This document shows, piece after piece, positions 47,087-58,250 of a DNA stretch of 64,000 nt (its first letter is position 1; each line of letters begins with the position of its first letter). This DNA is from Linyphia triangularis (Eukaryota > Arthropoda > Arachnida > Araneae > Linyphiidae). The translations under genes were made by a program, and so were the position numbers. The stretch lies in assembly GCA_963978545.1 (NCBI GenBank), contig OZ021724.1:26277933-26341932 (forward strand), given 5' to 3'. The notes below the pieces were generated by a model that was not told the origin of the DNA, made no database searches, and was given only the letters and a program-made list of their open reading frames with translations.

Positions 47087-49979
47087 CATGGGCACCACCA
47101 GGAGGGTACAAGGGAGTACACTTGCACCTCCCTGGCTTTTGAAAATTAAAATAAAATTGGAAAAAACGTGTTAGTTCCAAGTAAATAAAAGCACAAACCC
47201 CATTCTGAAACTCCAGTTCAATGTTACACTGAGTATTTTTTTTTCTGACTGTTTTTATTATCTATAATAGTAAAAAAAGCTGTGTGTCGGTCTGTGGACC
47301 TATAGAAACCTACTTAAAATTGGAGTAGAGGTCTAACATTTTCAACATAAGAAGTTTTGGCTTTCTAATTTTATGTATGTCAAACAGAATGTTAACATTT
47401 TAATTAGTTCTTTTTTAATTAATTTATTTTTTACAAAGTGGCTTCAAATAGAGATACAGCTCTGAAATTTTTAACATAAGTAGATTTAGCCTTCTAATTG
47501 GACTTTTGAAAAACAGAATGTTAAAATTTTAATTAGTTATTTTTTAATTAATTTTCCTTATTAATTAAAAAAAATTACAAAACGACTATCTAATAGGTTT
47601 TCAGTTCTGAAATTTTCAACATAAGTAGTTTTGGCCTATTAATTGGTCTTTTAAAACACAGAATTTTAAATTTTTATTTAGTTCTTTTTTAATACATTTT
47701 TTAAATTAATTAATAAATATTTTACAAAACGATTTCTTATAGGGCTATAGCTCTGAAAATTTCAACAAAAGTAGTTTTAGCCTTTTAATTGGACTTTTGA
47801 AAAACAAAATTTAAAATTTTTATTTAGTTCTTTTTTAATTAATTAATATATATTTTACAAAATGATTTCTAATAAGGCTACAGCACTAAAATTTTCAACA
47901 TAAGTAGTTTTGGCCTTCAAATTGGACTTTACATATATCTGAAATTTCCAACACAAATAGTATTGGCCTTCTAATTGGACTTTTGACAAAAAGAACATTA
48001 ACATTTTAATTTGTTTCTTAATGAATTTTTAATTAATATTTTCACAAAAAGCGACTTCTAATAGGCCTAGAGCTGTGAAAGTTTCAACATAAGTAGTTTT
48101 AACCTTCTAAATTTGCTTTTTATAAACATCACGTGTTAAAATATTCTTAAAGGGGTGTTGTATTATAGTTATTAACGGGGAATTTTTTTATTGTTTCCCA
48201 AAAAGGGAGGGGCTTCCAATATTAAGGCTTTACGTAGCAATTAGTTTTTAGTGTGTGAAGCGACCTTATGTTTGCACAGCAATGAACCTTTCAACGAGTT
48301 AAGTAAGCCTGTGCTTATTTGTCAATGACTTTTTCAGCGAGCGAAGCGAGCTCGATTTAGCGTTGCGATAAACCTTCCTGCGAGTGAAGCACCAAAAATT
48401 GGGGCCTATACTCCAATGACAGATTTCCGCAACGCGGGACCTCACAGCTGGCTAAAATAATACACATGGTAAAATTTCGTGGCGAAGCACGGGTATTCAG
48501 CCAGTTATTATTATTTTAAGCCTCTTGTTTATTTCCTAGACTCGGTTTTTAATAGCAGATTTATTGCAATTGAATTGGTTTTCAGGCGCCACTTGTCTCA
48601 GTATCAATTTATTCTTTTTTGTATTATCATTTATATGTTCTCTCAATTCCTAGAAAATTTTTAGATTTTTATTTTTTAGTCATCGGATATTAGACCTTGA
48701 TCTATATATTTTCAAAAGAGCATTTCCTATATTACTTCCGTGTTCCATTTTTGATTATTTTTTTTTTTCATTATTTCTCTAACTTGGAAGAAATAACTAC
48801 TCTTTTGTATTTTTAAATCCTTTATATTAGCTTCAATTTTGTGTTCAATCTACGGAGGACTAATTAATGCAATTGCCGCAGTCCAAACGAGCAGAAACTT
48901 GGCAAATTGCAGGTCGATGACGATACAGTCTATCACGTTTTTGGGGCTGTCAGCCAGGGTTGCAGTGCTTAAAAAAATTTACCGGTATGCAAACTTTTAG
49001 ATCATGGTGGTTCTGTAGCTGGAATTTTTTCTTTATTATAAAATGCAAATTTACAATAATTTACATGATTTGCCATACAAAAAAGCTGAATATTCTTAAT
49101 TTACGTATTTATTTTCTCACTAACTTATATCGCAATACATTGTATACAGATTATTAGAGTTATTATTGATTACTAGTTTAAAAAAATGGCGTTACGCTGT
49201 AACAGCTCTCAAAAAAGTATCTGTGCACCGTACCGGCCAAATAACCCCTAGTGTCACTATCACTATAAAGTAGCTTTTTCACACCACTATTTTCGTTTCG
49301 GATGACTAATTAACACACTTGCCTTAATCCAATCGAGCTGAAACTTGGCAAATCGGTTTGATGTTGATGACACTGCAGTCTATCATGTTTTTGGGGCCGT
49401 TACTATCACAATCACTAAAAAGCCGCTTTCACAAAAGCTTCTATTGGCGATTCGAATTACTAATAAACCCGTAAATAGTTCGGAGTGGATATTTTTTTTT
49501 CGTAGTGGTCAAGTACTATGAAAAAGATCTGAACTGAAAAAGTTGCAATTGCACATTAAAATTAGCAATGCATATAAAGAATTTACAAAAAAAATTGTGT
49601 TTATGGCTTATTTATTGTGCCTTCTTTCTGTTCGAAACACTGCTACTTTAATTATCGCGAGTACTACTTGGCAGATAAAAACAGTTAAAAAAACAAAAAG
49701 TTTAAAAAAAAATTAATTGGTATTTTTGTAATTTTTTTTCTTGTAAAAGATTTTTTTTTTTTTTTAAATATGGTTGTGTTGAACACCTAATAAAATACAC
49801 AGAAGGAAAGATTTCTAAAATATACACCGTACGTTTTGTTCATTATCAAAATGAAAATTGATGCATATTTGTTAATTAACATCATTTCATTAGTAATTTG
49901 CAATCAAGATTTCTGAAGAATTAACGAATTAAACAAAATTCTAGAAATCTTGCATCCCCTTGCACCTGCCGGTGCCATG
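47087..49979. mobile_element. hAT-type element, split by a Helitron
   Basis: Termini CATGGGCACCACCAGGAGGG (47087) and the inverse of CATGGCACCGGCAGGTGCAA (49979). Flanks TTCATAAC (47079-47086) and TTCATAAT (49980-49987) agree at 7 of 8. It is the same family as the element at 30842-42162, with CTTGCACCTCCCTGG inside the left end. Excluding the Helitron 47261-48504 it is about 1.65 kb. Two diverged copies of a segment with GACTAATTAA and GAAACTTGGCAAAT and CAGTCTATCA-GTTTTTGGGG lie at about 48858-48950 and 49302-49402, separated by a possible further insertion beginning CAGGGTTGCAG. Confidence 0.78.
47261..48504 (+). mobile_element. Non-autonomous Helitron with internal tandem repeat
   Basis: The 5' end TCTATAATAGTAAAAAAAGC follows an A at 47260. 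The 3' end has CGTG-GCGAAG-CACG as a small hairpin (48478-48491), then GGTATTCAG and CCAG before a T; the expected CTAG has one substitution. The interior has about seven diverged units of roughly 140 bases with ATTTTCAACATAAGTAGTTT and GCCTTCTAATTGGACTTTTG phrases. The same family as 24399-25781, inverted. Confidence 0.82.
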
Positions 49980-50236
49980 TTCATAATCACATTTTATTTT
50001 TTGTATATTGTATATGCAAGTAGTAACTGAGCTATATTAAAAGTCATGTTTCAAATAAAATAACCCCTATACAATACATAAATATATATTCATCCCTCTG
50101 TTAAATTTTTAAACACTATAAAAATATTATGCTAAATATTCACCGTTGCCACTAAAAGCTATTGAAATTTTTCTAAATTTTCCTTAAAATCACTGCAACA
50201 ATTAAGCGAAAGTATACATATAAATATATATATATA

Positions 50237-50512
50237 TGTGGGATTTCCCCCCCGACTTGAGCACTTCGGATCGTATTGGTTAGGAGCAGTACTACGTCAC
50301 TGCGTGACGTTGCTGCTTCCTGTCAGCCGTTTTATTGGAATTTCATTCCACGCTATGTAACTAAATTTGTAAGACGTATTTGTAAGAGCTCTTCGGAGCG
50401 ATGTACTAAATGTTCAACAATAGCTTTTTAAAGTTCCTCCTAGACACCGACCGTTAAATAAACTATGTTCATGTTAAAAAGAAGATTTTATTTCAAACTC
50501 AGCATCCCTACA
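50237..50512 (+). repeat. 5' LTR
   Basis: TGTGGGATTTCC to CATCCCTACA. Two bases after it, TGGGGGTTCGACC occupies the primer-binding position; I did not assign the tRNA. AATAAA lies within GTTAAATAAACTATG. Confidence 0.92.
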
Positions 50513-51423
50513 AATTGGGGGTTCGACCGGGATGGATTTCTTTCTCGAGATTTACTTTTCGAATGTAACAGATCAACAAATCTGCATCAAACTGAAAAGC
50601 TGCTTTCACCTGAAGTTTTTTTTTAATTCCGAAGTGTCCAATGTTCACGGTGCTCCAACCAGAAGTGTGCCTCTTCCAAACCGATTCTTTGTGCTCCAAC
50701 GACGTAATTTTTGTTCAGAACTGTCCAGTCAAGCCTATAGTTCCCGAAAGGACTTAAGTTTCAGTGACCAGTTCCTGTTTGGACTTGAAATCCACTGTCC
50801 AGTTCTTGTTCTGACGTGAAGTGACTGCTGAAAAGACGTTTGGAATTGCCGCGAAAATAGGAGTCCAGATAAGCCATTTACAACTTTATTCAAAATATTT
50901 TATATTAATTTTAGTGATAATTAAGAATTTTAATATTTAGTTGGAACAATACTTTATTATTATTTTGTCACTAAGTAATTATTTTTTTGGAATGTGCTCT
51001 TTAAAATTGTTTCGTTTTAAAATACGTTATGTATTAACGATTTCGAAATAGAGAAAGCAAAAAAGAAAAAAAAAGTTGAACATTCTGTTTCGAGTATTTA
51101 AAATAGACAGGAAATACCAGCTGCATTTGCCATTTGATTTTTTATCTTTTCTTTTTAGGGTTGCTGAATAAAAAAATATTGTGTTGTCTTATTTTTTCCC
51201 CCTAATCATATGGCCTCTGCAACTGAAGTTTTATTTATTTTTTGTTGAACTAGTTGGAATTATATTTTTCAGAAAAGAGTTTTTGGAAAGATATTTTCTT
51301 TAATGTTACATGTAAATGATAAATTTGTGGAATCGTTGTGGTATTGTTTATATTTTGATAGGATTGTTTCATGCATCCGGTATCAAATAATAGCAGTTGT
51401 TGTTATACCACATTATAAATTAA

Positions 51424-52008
51424 TTGATTTGTGAAATTCTAGTGTTAATATTTCTTTGGTGTGCTTTTTTACTGTCGTCGAGCAGTATTAACTTGAATGT
51501 TAAGGTATTTTTAAAGCATAAGCCAAAAGGTTGTTTAAGAAATATTGGGTGTAGTTTTTTTAAGAAAAGAAAACTATTTAGAATTTCTAGAAATCTGTAT
51601 TTGCAGTCGTAAAATAGAATTACATTAATTTGTGAAATTCTGGTGGTAATATTTCTTTAGTATGCTTTTTACTGTCGTCGAGCAGTATTAACTTGAATGT
51701 TAAGGTATTTTTAAAGCATAAGCCAAAAGGTTGTTTAAGAAATATTGGGTGTAGTTTTTTTAAGAAAAGAAAACTATTTAGAATTTCTAGAAATCTGTAT
51801 TTGCAGTCGTAAAATAGACAATTTTAAAAATAATTGAATTAATAATTTGTGAAATTCTGGTGGTAATATTTCTTTAGTATGCTTTTTACTGTCGTCGAGC
51901 AGTATTAACTTGAATGTTAAGGTATTTTTAAAGCATAAGCCAAAAGGTTGTTTAAGAAATATTGGGTGTAGTTTTTTTTAAGAAAAGAAAACTTTAGAAT
52001 TTCTGTGA
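51424..52008 (+). repeat. Three-copy tandem repeat in the LTR element leader
   Basis: The segment beginning TTTGTGAAATTCTGGTGGTA (first copy AGTGTTAA variant) and containing CTGTCGTCGAGCAGTATTAA and AAGCCAAAAGGTTGTTTAAG starts at about 51428, 51628 and 51846. Spacing is about 200 and 217 bases. The third copy ends early. It lies in the untranslated leader before gag. Confidence 0.85.
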
Positions 52009-52420
52009 ATTTGATTTAGCTACTCATTGGTAGTTAGTTTAAAATATATATATTTTAAAAAATTGAAGTTGCTATGCAATCAATTGTGGTTTGATAAATT
52101 GTATTTTGCAGTATAATTTATGTGTGTAATGATTTGTATAAGAATTGCTATATTAATTTTTATTAGACAGTATTATTGACAAGGTCTAATTTAATGGTAA
52201 AGATTAATTAGTGGGTATAGATTGTTCTCTGCTGTTTTGATTGGGGAAATAATTGAATACAGTTAAGGATTCTAATTAAAATTCTCTGGAACCGTCAATA
52301 AGCTGAAAGTTCCTTTCCTTGTAACGGTTCATTCTTATTTAAAGTTTAAACCCACGTGAAATATAGTTGAAAATTATTAAAAGGTTAATATTTTCGCATT
52401 GTTTTTGTTCGAAAGTTATC

Positions 52421-55400
52421 ATGTCCTATTTAAGTAAGGGTCGTAAGACTGACTTAGTTGAGGTCGCTGAGGAGCTGGGTTTGACTCCGGCTGATGGAAG
52501 TAAGGTAGCAGATATCAGAAAACTGATTTTAGAAAGTGATGGCTATGATGAAGAAACGACGCGTATAATTTTGAATCGAATCATCGAAGAGAGGACGGAG
52601 CAAGAGGTACGAACCCGAGAACGTGAAGAGAGGGAAACTCGACTTGAGATGCAACGCTTGGAGGTTCAGCGCATGCAACTGCAGACTGCTGCTGTGGTTC
52701 CAAGACGAAGTGAAGAAACTCAACAGAAGATCCCGCTTGCTCAGATAACACCTAAATTCGATGAGAAAAAAGACGAAATGGGGTTGTTCCTTATCAACTT
52801 TGAAAGACGCGCAGAAATGGCTAGAGTTCCTAAGGAAGATTGGGTAGCCTACCTACTTCATGTGATGCCATCAGATATCTCGAACATGCTTGCTCGAGAG
52901 TCGGTTGAAAATGCAAAGAATTTTGATTATGTCAAAGAGTTAATTTTGAAGAAATACAAATTAACCTCTGAAAAATTGAAGAACTTGTTTTATCGACATG
53001 TCAAAGGTCCAGATAAGACATGGAGGAGCTACGCACATGAGCTGAGCTGCTATTTTAAAGAATGAATAGCTGATTTAAAAGTCGACTCTTTTGAAGACTT
53101 AGTGGACTTGCTCATTACTGAACAGTTAAAATTTAGAGCTCCACAAGACATAAAAGAACACTTTTTCAAAGAATGGTTAAATCTGAAAAAGCCAGACGAT
53201 CTCGCTGAAATGTTCGATGAATTTGAAAGTTTGAAGGAGAGTCTCACAAAGAGAAGTTTTCATGGGAAACCTTACAGAAAATTTAGTGAAAATCGCACTA
53301 GTCAAGAGCATTCAGGCTATAAGGGATTGAGGCATGTTAAGTCTGAAACTGAAGACAACAGACCAATGTCTGGTCAACGCAAGTTTCACGGACAGAAGAG
53401 GCTCCTTTGCTTTGAATGTGGTTCTCCAGAACATCTGCGTAATTCATGTCCTAAAGTCGTTCGAGACAAGAACAATAAGGCTGAGAAAGATCGTGAAAAA
53501 ACTCCTGAAACACACCTGGTGCAAGTTGCCGTAGGATCAAATGAACCCAAAGATTATCCGGATGTCGATCTTAATAAATTTGTGAAGAAAATCAAATTGG
53601 GTGAAGTAACCGCTACAGCACTTCTAGACACAGGCAGTACACGTAATATCTTACGAGATGACATCTACAGAAAAATTAAGCCCCTTCCTTTACTGTCGAA
53701 AAATACATCAGTTTTGACCGGCCTAGGCAAAGGTCTAGTTAGAACCATGGGATCGTTCCAGCAAGTAGTCGACATTGACGGACACGTGTGCCGACTTGAC
53801 TTTCAAGTTATCCCTGTTGAGGATTTCAATTTTGAAGCCATCATTGGGTCAGCATTTTTAGCTCATGCTCCCTGTCCTTTTCATGAGAAGACTGAAACTC
53901 TCTTGGATGAGTCAGCTGAATGGATATTCTTAACAGAAGATGGAACAGCGAATGAGTTGGATCTTAATCATATCAAAGAAGCAAATCTTCGTCGAAGTGT
54001 AACAGACCTTGTAACCTTCTACCAACCGAAGAAAACAAAGTCCACTGATATTTCAATGAAAATAATTTTGGAAGATGAAATACCAGTTTACCAAAGAGCC
54101 CGTCGACTGTCGTTTTCTGAACGACAAGAAGTCAACAAGCAAATAGACGAGTGGTTGAAGGATGGAATTGTTCGTCCCAGTTCATCAGATTATGCAAGTC
54201 CTGTGGTACTTGTCAGGAAGAAAGATCTCACAACACGAATCTGTGTGGATTACAGACAATTAAATCGCAAGCTAGTTAAAGATAGATTTCCGTTGCCCTT
54301 GATTGAAGACGTTCTTGACCGGTTGCAAGATGCCAGAGTGTTCAGCACCTTAGACTTGAAGAATGGATTTTTCCATGTGCCAGTTGAAGAAAACAGTCGC
54401 AAGTACACATCATTCATTGTTCCGGATGGACAGTATGAATTTTTAAAAGTTCCTTTTGGACTCAGTACAAGTCCAAGTGTATTCCAGAGATATGTGTACA
54501 GTGTATTTAGAGATCTAATGAAAGAAGGCGTTATTGTTATTTATATGGATGATTTGATAATTCCATCAAACGATGAAGCAGAAGGTGTAGAGAAATTGAA
54601 AATTGTTCTTCAAAGAGCATCCGAATATGGACTGGAAATAAAGACAAAGAAATGTCAGTTTTTAAAGCACTCAGTAGAATTTCTGGGTCACATTGTTGAA
54701 AATGGAACAGTTCGTCCATCGAGTGAGAAGACACTCGCCGTTAAAAAATTTCCTATTCCAACAAATGTTAAGCAAGTACAAAGTTTCCTTGGCCTCACAG
54801 GTTACTTCAGGAAGTTTATTCAAGGGTATTCGAAGATCGCAAAACGCCTTAGTGATCTCCTTCGAAAGGACTGTCCATTTGTGTTCGGGTATGAGCAAAA
54901 GGATGCCTACGAGAAACTTAAATACCTTCTCGCCACAAGCCCCGTTTCACATCTATTCAAGCCAGGTCGAAAAACTGAATTGCACACAGACGCCAGCAAA
55001 GAAGGTTTCGGTGCCGTACTTCTTCAGGAGTCTGATGATGGACAATTACATCCCGTCCATTTCATGTCTAAAAAAACCAGTCCAGCGGAAGAGAAATATA
55101 GCAGTTATGAATTGGAGGTTCTCGCAATTGTAGAAGCCTTAAAAAAGCTGCGGGTGTATCTGATGGGAAACAAATTTAAAATCGTGACAGACTGCTCTGC
55201 TTTTCAGATGACAATGAACAAAAAAGATCTAGTAACCAGGATTGCAAGGTGGGCTCTACTTTTAGAAGAATTCGATTACGAGATAGTTCATAGACCAGGG
55301 CAAAGAATGAAACATATTGATGCCTTGAGTAGAAATCCAGTAATGATTATTGATGAAACTGTAACTGCAAGATTGAAAGTTGCTCAATGCAAAGATGAGT

Positions 55401-56550
55401 ACATAACAACACTGAAATCATTAGTAAAAGAGGACAGCCACCAAGAATATTTCTTGAAGAATGACATTTTGTACAAGTACGAAAATGGTCGAGAATTAAT
55501 GGTTGCACCAAAAGGGATGCAGACTGAATTGATTAAATCAGCCCACGAAAGAGGACATTTTTCAGTTGCGAAAACAAAAGAAATTGCAAAACGAGACTTC
55601 TTCATTCCTGATCTTCATTCCCAGACTGAAACAGTGGTTGCCAATTGCATACCGTGTATCCTGGCAAATAAGAAAAGCTGCAAGAAAGAAGGAATGTTGC
55701 ATCCGATTCCCAAAGAAGATTCGCCTTTGCATACTTATCATGTGGATTTTATTGGACCGATGACTTCCACGAACAAACAGTATCAGCATATACTAACTGT
55801 AGTGGATGCTTTCACCAAGTTCGTTTGGCTCTATCCTGTGAAGTCGGTATCAGCTGAAGATGCATTGGAAAAGATTAAACTGCAGCAAAAAACCTTTGGT
55901 AATCCCGTTCGCATTATTTTTGACAGAGGTTCCGCTTTCACATCAAATGCCTTTAAAGAATATTGTGATACTGAAGGTATTCAGCATCTACAAATTACAA
56001 CTGGAGTGCCTCGCGGAAATGGTCAAGTTGAGAGAATCCATAGAACATTAATACCCGTCTTAGCTAAACTAGCTCTCGATGAACCGACAAAATGGTTCAA
56101 GTATGTATCAAGAGTACAGATAGTGTTAAACAGTTCAGTTAGTAGAAGCACCAAATACACTCCATTTGAATTGTTGACTGGTATTAAAATGAGGAACAAA
56201 GAAGATCTCATTGTAAAAGAAATCTTAACAGAAGAAATGATGGATTACTACAACAACCAAAGGAATCAACTCAGAAGAGAAGCCAAAGAAAACATCCTTA
56301 AAATCCAAGATGAAAATAAAAACAGCATGACAAAAAATGCAAAAAGGCTACTATCTATAAACTGGGCGATTTAGTAGCTATCCAACGAACTCAGTTTGGT
56401 ACAGGACTGAAGCTAAGACCCAAATTCTTCGGCCCATACGAAGTCACCAAAGTTAATGGTAGGGACAGATACGAGGTAGCTAAAATAGGGAATCATGCAG
56501 GCCCAAATCAAACCACCTCTTCAGCTGACCTCATGAAACCATTTGGGTAG
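52421..56550 (+). pseudogene. Gag-Pol polyprotein of the Ty3/Gypsy element, with one stop and one frameshift
   Basis: Gag is read from the ATG at 52421 (a frame extends 18 codons further upstream, but MSYLSKGRK resembles the family start). It includes a charged coiled-coil (EERETRLEMQRLEVQRMQL region) and a capsid-like segment. A TGA at 53063-53065 interrupts it, and the same frame continues without other stops to 56374. Then come the zinc knuckle CFECGSPEHLRNSC (53409-53450), the protease DTG (about 53628), the reverse transcriptase with YMDD (54542-54553), RNase H TDAS (about 54981), the integrase zinc finger H-H-C-C (about 55541-55665) and the DDE core (D about 55742, D about 55921, E about 56028). 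Near 56335, in an A-rich stretch, a one-base shift separates the last 70 or so codons, which end with TAG at 56548-56550. In a working element this polyprotein forms the particle, reverse-transcribes and integrates. Whether the TGA is read through or is a lesion is open. Confidence 0.9.
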
Positions 56551-56793
56551 CCCCTTCTAAAAATTTTTTTTTTTTTTTTCATCATAAGTATAATTGTGTT
56601 TGTGTATTTGTATATTCTAATAATGTGTTCATATGAATAACGATATTTAAAATGCACAATTTAATGTTCAATTGTATAATTACTATAAAATTATGTGTGT
56701 TTGTAAACGATTCGCAGTGCTCTTGATAAGTATTTTAATTTTTTAAGTTTTAAGTACGCCGCTGTGGTCAGCGACATGTCAGGACGGCCGATT

Positions 56794-57068
56794 TGTGGGA
56801 TTTCCCCCCGACTTGAGCACTTCGGATCGTATTGGTTAGGAGCAGTACTACGTCACTGCGTGACGTTGCTGCTTCCTGTCAGCCGTTTTATTTGAATTTC
56901 ATTCCACGCTATGTAACTAAATTTGTAAGACGTATTTGTAAGAGCTCTTCGGAGCGATGTACTAAATGTTCAACAATAGCTTTTTAAAGTTCCTCCTAGA
57001 CACCGACCGTTAAATAAACTATGTTCATGTTAAAAAGAAGATTTTATTTCAAACTCAGCATCCCTACA
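56794..57068 (+). repeat. 3' LTR
   Basis: 275 bp, almost identical to the 5' LTR at 50237-50512. It is followed by TATATT. Confidence 0.92.
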
Positions 57069-57194
57069 TATATTTTCTGCAATAGATCCATTTTAGTTGG
57101 GAAAGTAGTCACCTTACAAAAAGCAATCGTGAAAAGTAGAAATTTGCCCCGAAAAACTTAGTTTCTGGTAAAATTGAAAATAAAATTAAAAAAA

Positions 57195-57281
57195 AAAAAA
57201 ATCATGTATCGATACATCGATATTTTTTTCTAGGAAACGATATAGAATCGATATTTATTTTGATCGATATTTCTGACCTCA
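57195..57281. promoter_or_regulatory. Cluster of TATCGAT motifs
   Basis: TATCGATACATCGATATT and further ATCGATATT copies lie within 75 bases; a similar cluster is at 46826-46935. In insects TATCGATA is the DREF site, but here the motif lies in the ends of a probable transposon, which is the simpler reading. Confidence 0.4.
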
Positions 57282-57585
57282 GAAGCAACACTTTCATTAA
57301 AAGGTGCATAATTTATTACACACAGAGCTAAAAATTTAATATAAAGGATACAATAATTGTGCAAAAAACGCAATAATGCAAAATCCTAATTTTATAAACA
57401 ATTTATTTCATCAAAATAACACATTCGGACACAAGAGAAATAAAATGAAAATTAATGTAAAAATATCATACATTTGAATGAGCGAAAACAATGAAAGTTT
57501 CAAATAAAATATATACTTCTCACAGAATAAAAATATAGAGTTACACGATTTTCCTGTAAATAATTGTTAATGATATATTTCTTAA

Positions 57586-57645
57586 AGGTGATCATACAGT
57601 CTAAAGGAAAGGATCAACAGTGATCATACAGTCTAAAGGAAGAAG
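57586..57645. repeat. Two-copy direct repeat, 34-bp step
   Basis: GTGATCATACAGTCTAAAGG occurs at about 57588 and 57622, within sequence that may belong to the LTR fragment that follows. Confidence 0.7.
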
Positions 57646-57829
57646 TTTCTGCAAAATCGTTTGCACTTGATTTTTCGGGAAACTTCGGCAGCTAAGTATA
57701 AAAACATTGCCAAGTCACGAAATGAGTCAGTTGGAATTTGAACATTTTTTGAAAAGTGCTAAGCGCTTGTTTACTTTTGCACTGCCTGAATTATCGTTGC
57801 GCATGTTAAGTTGCATGCACTAAAGCTGT

Positions 57830-58250
57830 TGCTAAAGTTTGATAACAAGTTCTATGTTATTTAAAGAAATTTGTTGAGCCTCTGAAAGAAGAATAAACAA
57901 TATCTTTTATTTTGAAAAAGCTGTGTCGTCATTTCCACCGAGAGGTTTCACACAGTGGTGTTAGAAGTGGGGTTTTGTTTTTTTGAATGCTAACAAGTAG
58001 AGGAATGATAGAAGACAAAAGAAGCAACTGATGGAAATGATTGCTAAAATGAGAACCCAGCAAGGAATCCACCACCGTTACATTTGCTGCTGGTCAAGAA
58101 TCTACATCAGCTGGATTTAAAACTTTTATCAAGAATTAACCTCTGCGGCAATCGTCGGATTTATTGAGTGTAAGGAAAATGTCCTTCAATCGAAGTAGGA
58201 GGATATTTCCATTGTGAAAAAGGGTCTTATAACTGTGAGAAAAGAAATAT
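57830..58250 (+). mobile_element. LTR retrotransposon remnant: LTR end, primer-binding site and decayed leader
   Basis: AAGAATAAACAATATCTTTT (polyadenylation-type signal) leads to TTTCACACA at 57946-57954, and then TGGTGTTAGAAGTGGGG at 57956-57972, wording typical of a retrotransposon primer-binding site and unlike that of the 50237-57068 element. A frame starting near 58000 with KQLMEMIAKMRTQQGI-like wording soon breaks; it may be the start of a gag. The LTR 5' end and everything downstream were not found. Confidence 0.5.

Larger units (their letters stand above)
50237..57068 (+). mobile_element. Ty3/Gypsy LTR retrotransposon, near full length and recent
   Basis: Two LTRs of 276 and 275 bp differ at only about two positions: one C fewer in the C run and one G/T change. 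Between them lie a leader with a triplicated repeat, gag with a CCHC zinc knuckle, and pol in the order protease, reverse transcriptase, RNase H, integrase, the Ty3/Gypsy order. There is no envelope gene. Flanking sequence is TA-rich (TATATA on both sides), so the short target duplication cannot be read clearly. Instead of a plain purine tract, AGGACGGCCGATT precedes the 3' LTR. The low LTR divergence indicates a recent insertion. Two defects (a stop in gag and a frameshift late in integrase) may disable this copy. Confidence 0.92.
46810..57281. mobile_element. Probable hAT-type element with TATCGATA-rich ends, hosting nested insertions
   Basis: Left end TAGAGGTCGGCGATATATCG (46810) and the inverse of TGAGGTCAGAAATATCGATC (57281) look like a diverged terminal pair, and both are followed inward by several TATCGAT motifs. 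Flanks GATGCAGC (46802-46809) and GAAGCAAC (57282-57289) agree at 6 of 8. Removing the nested hAT-type element (47087-49979) and the LTR element (50237-57068) with their duplications leaves about 0.73 kb, a normal MITE size. The two ends could instead belong to two separate copies. Confidence 0.45.

Noticed and set aside
53334..56211. Several shorter frames within the retrotransposon pol region on both strands
   Set aside because: They are alternative readings of the long Gag-Pol frame and have no independent motifs.
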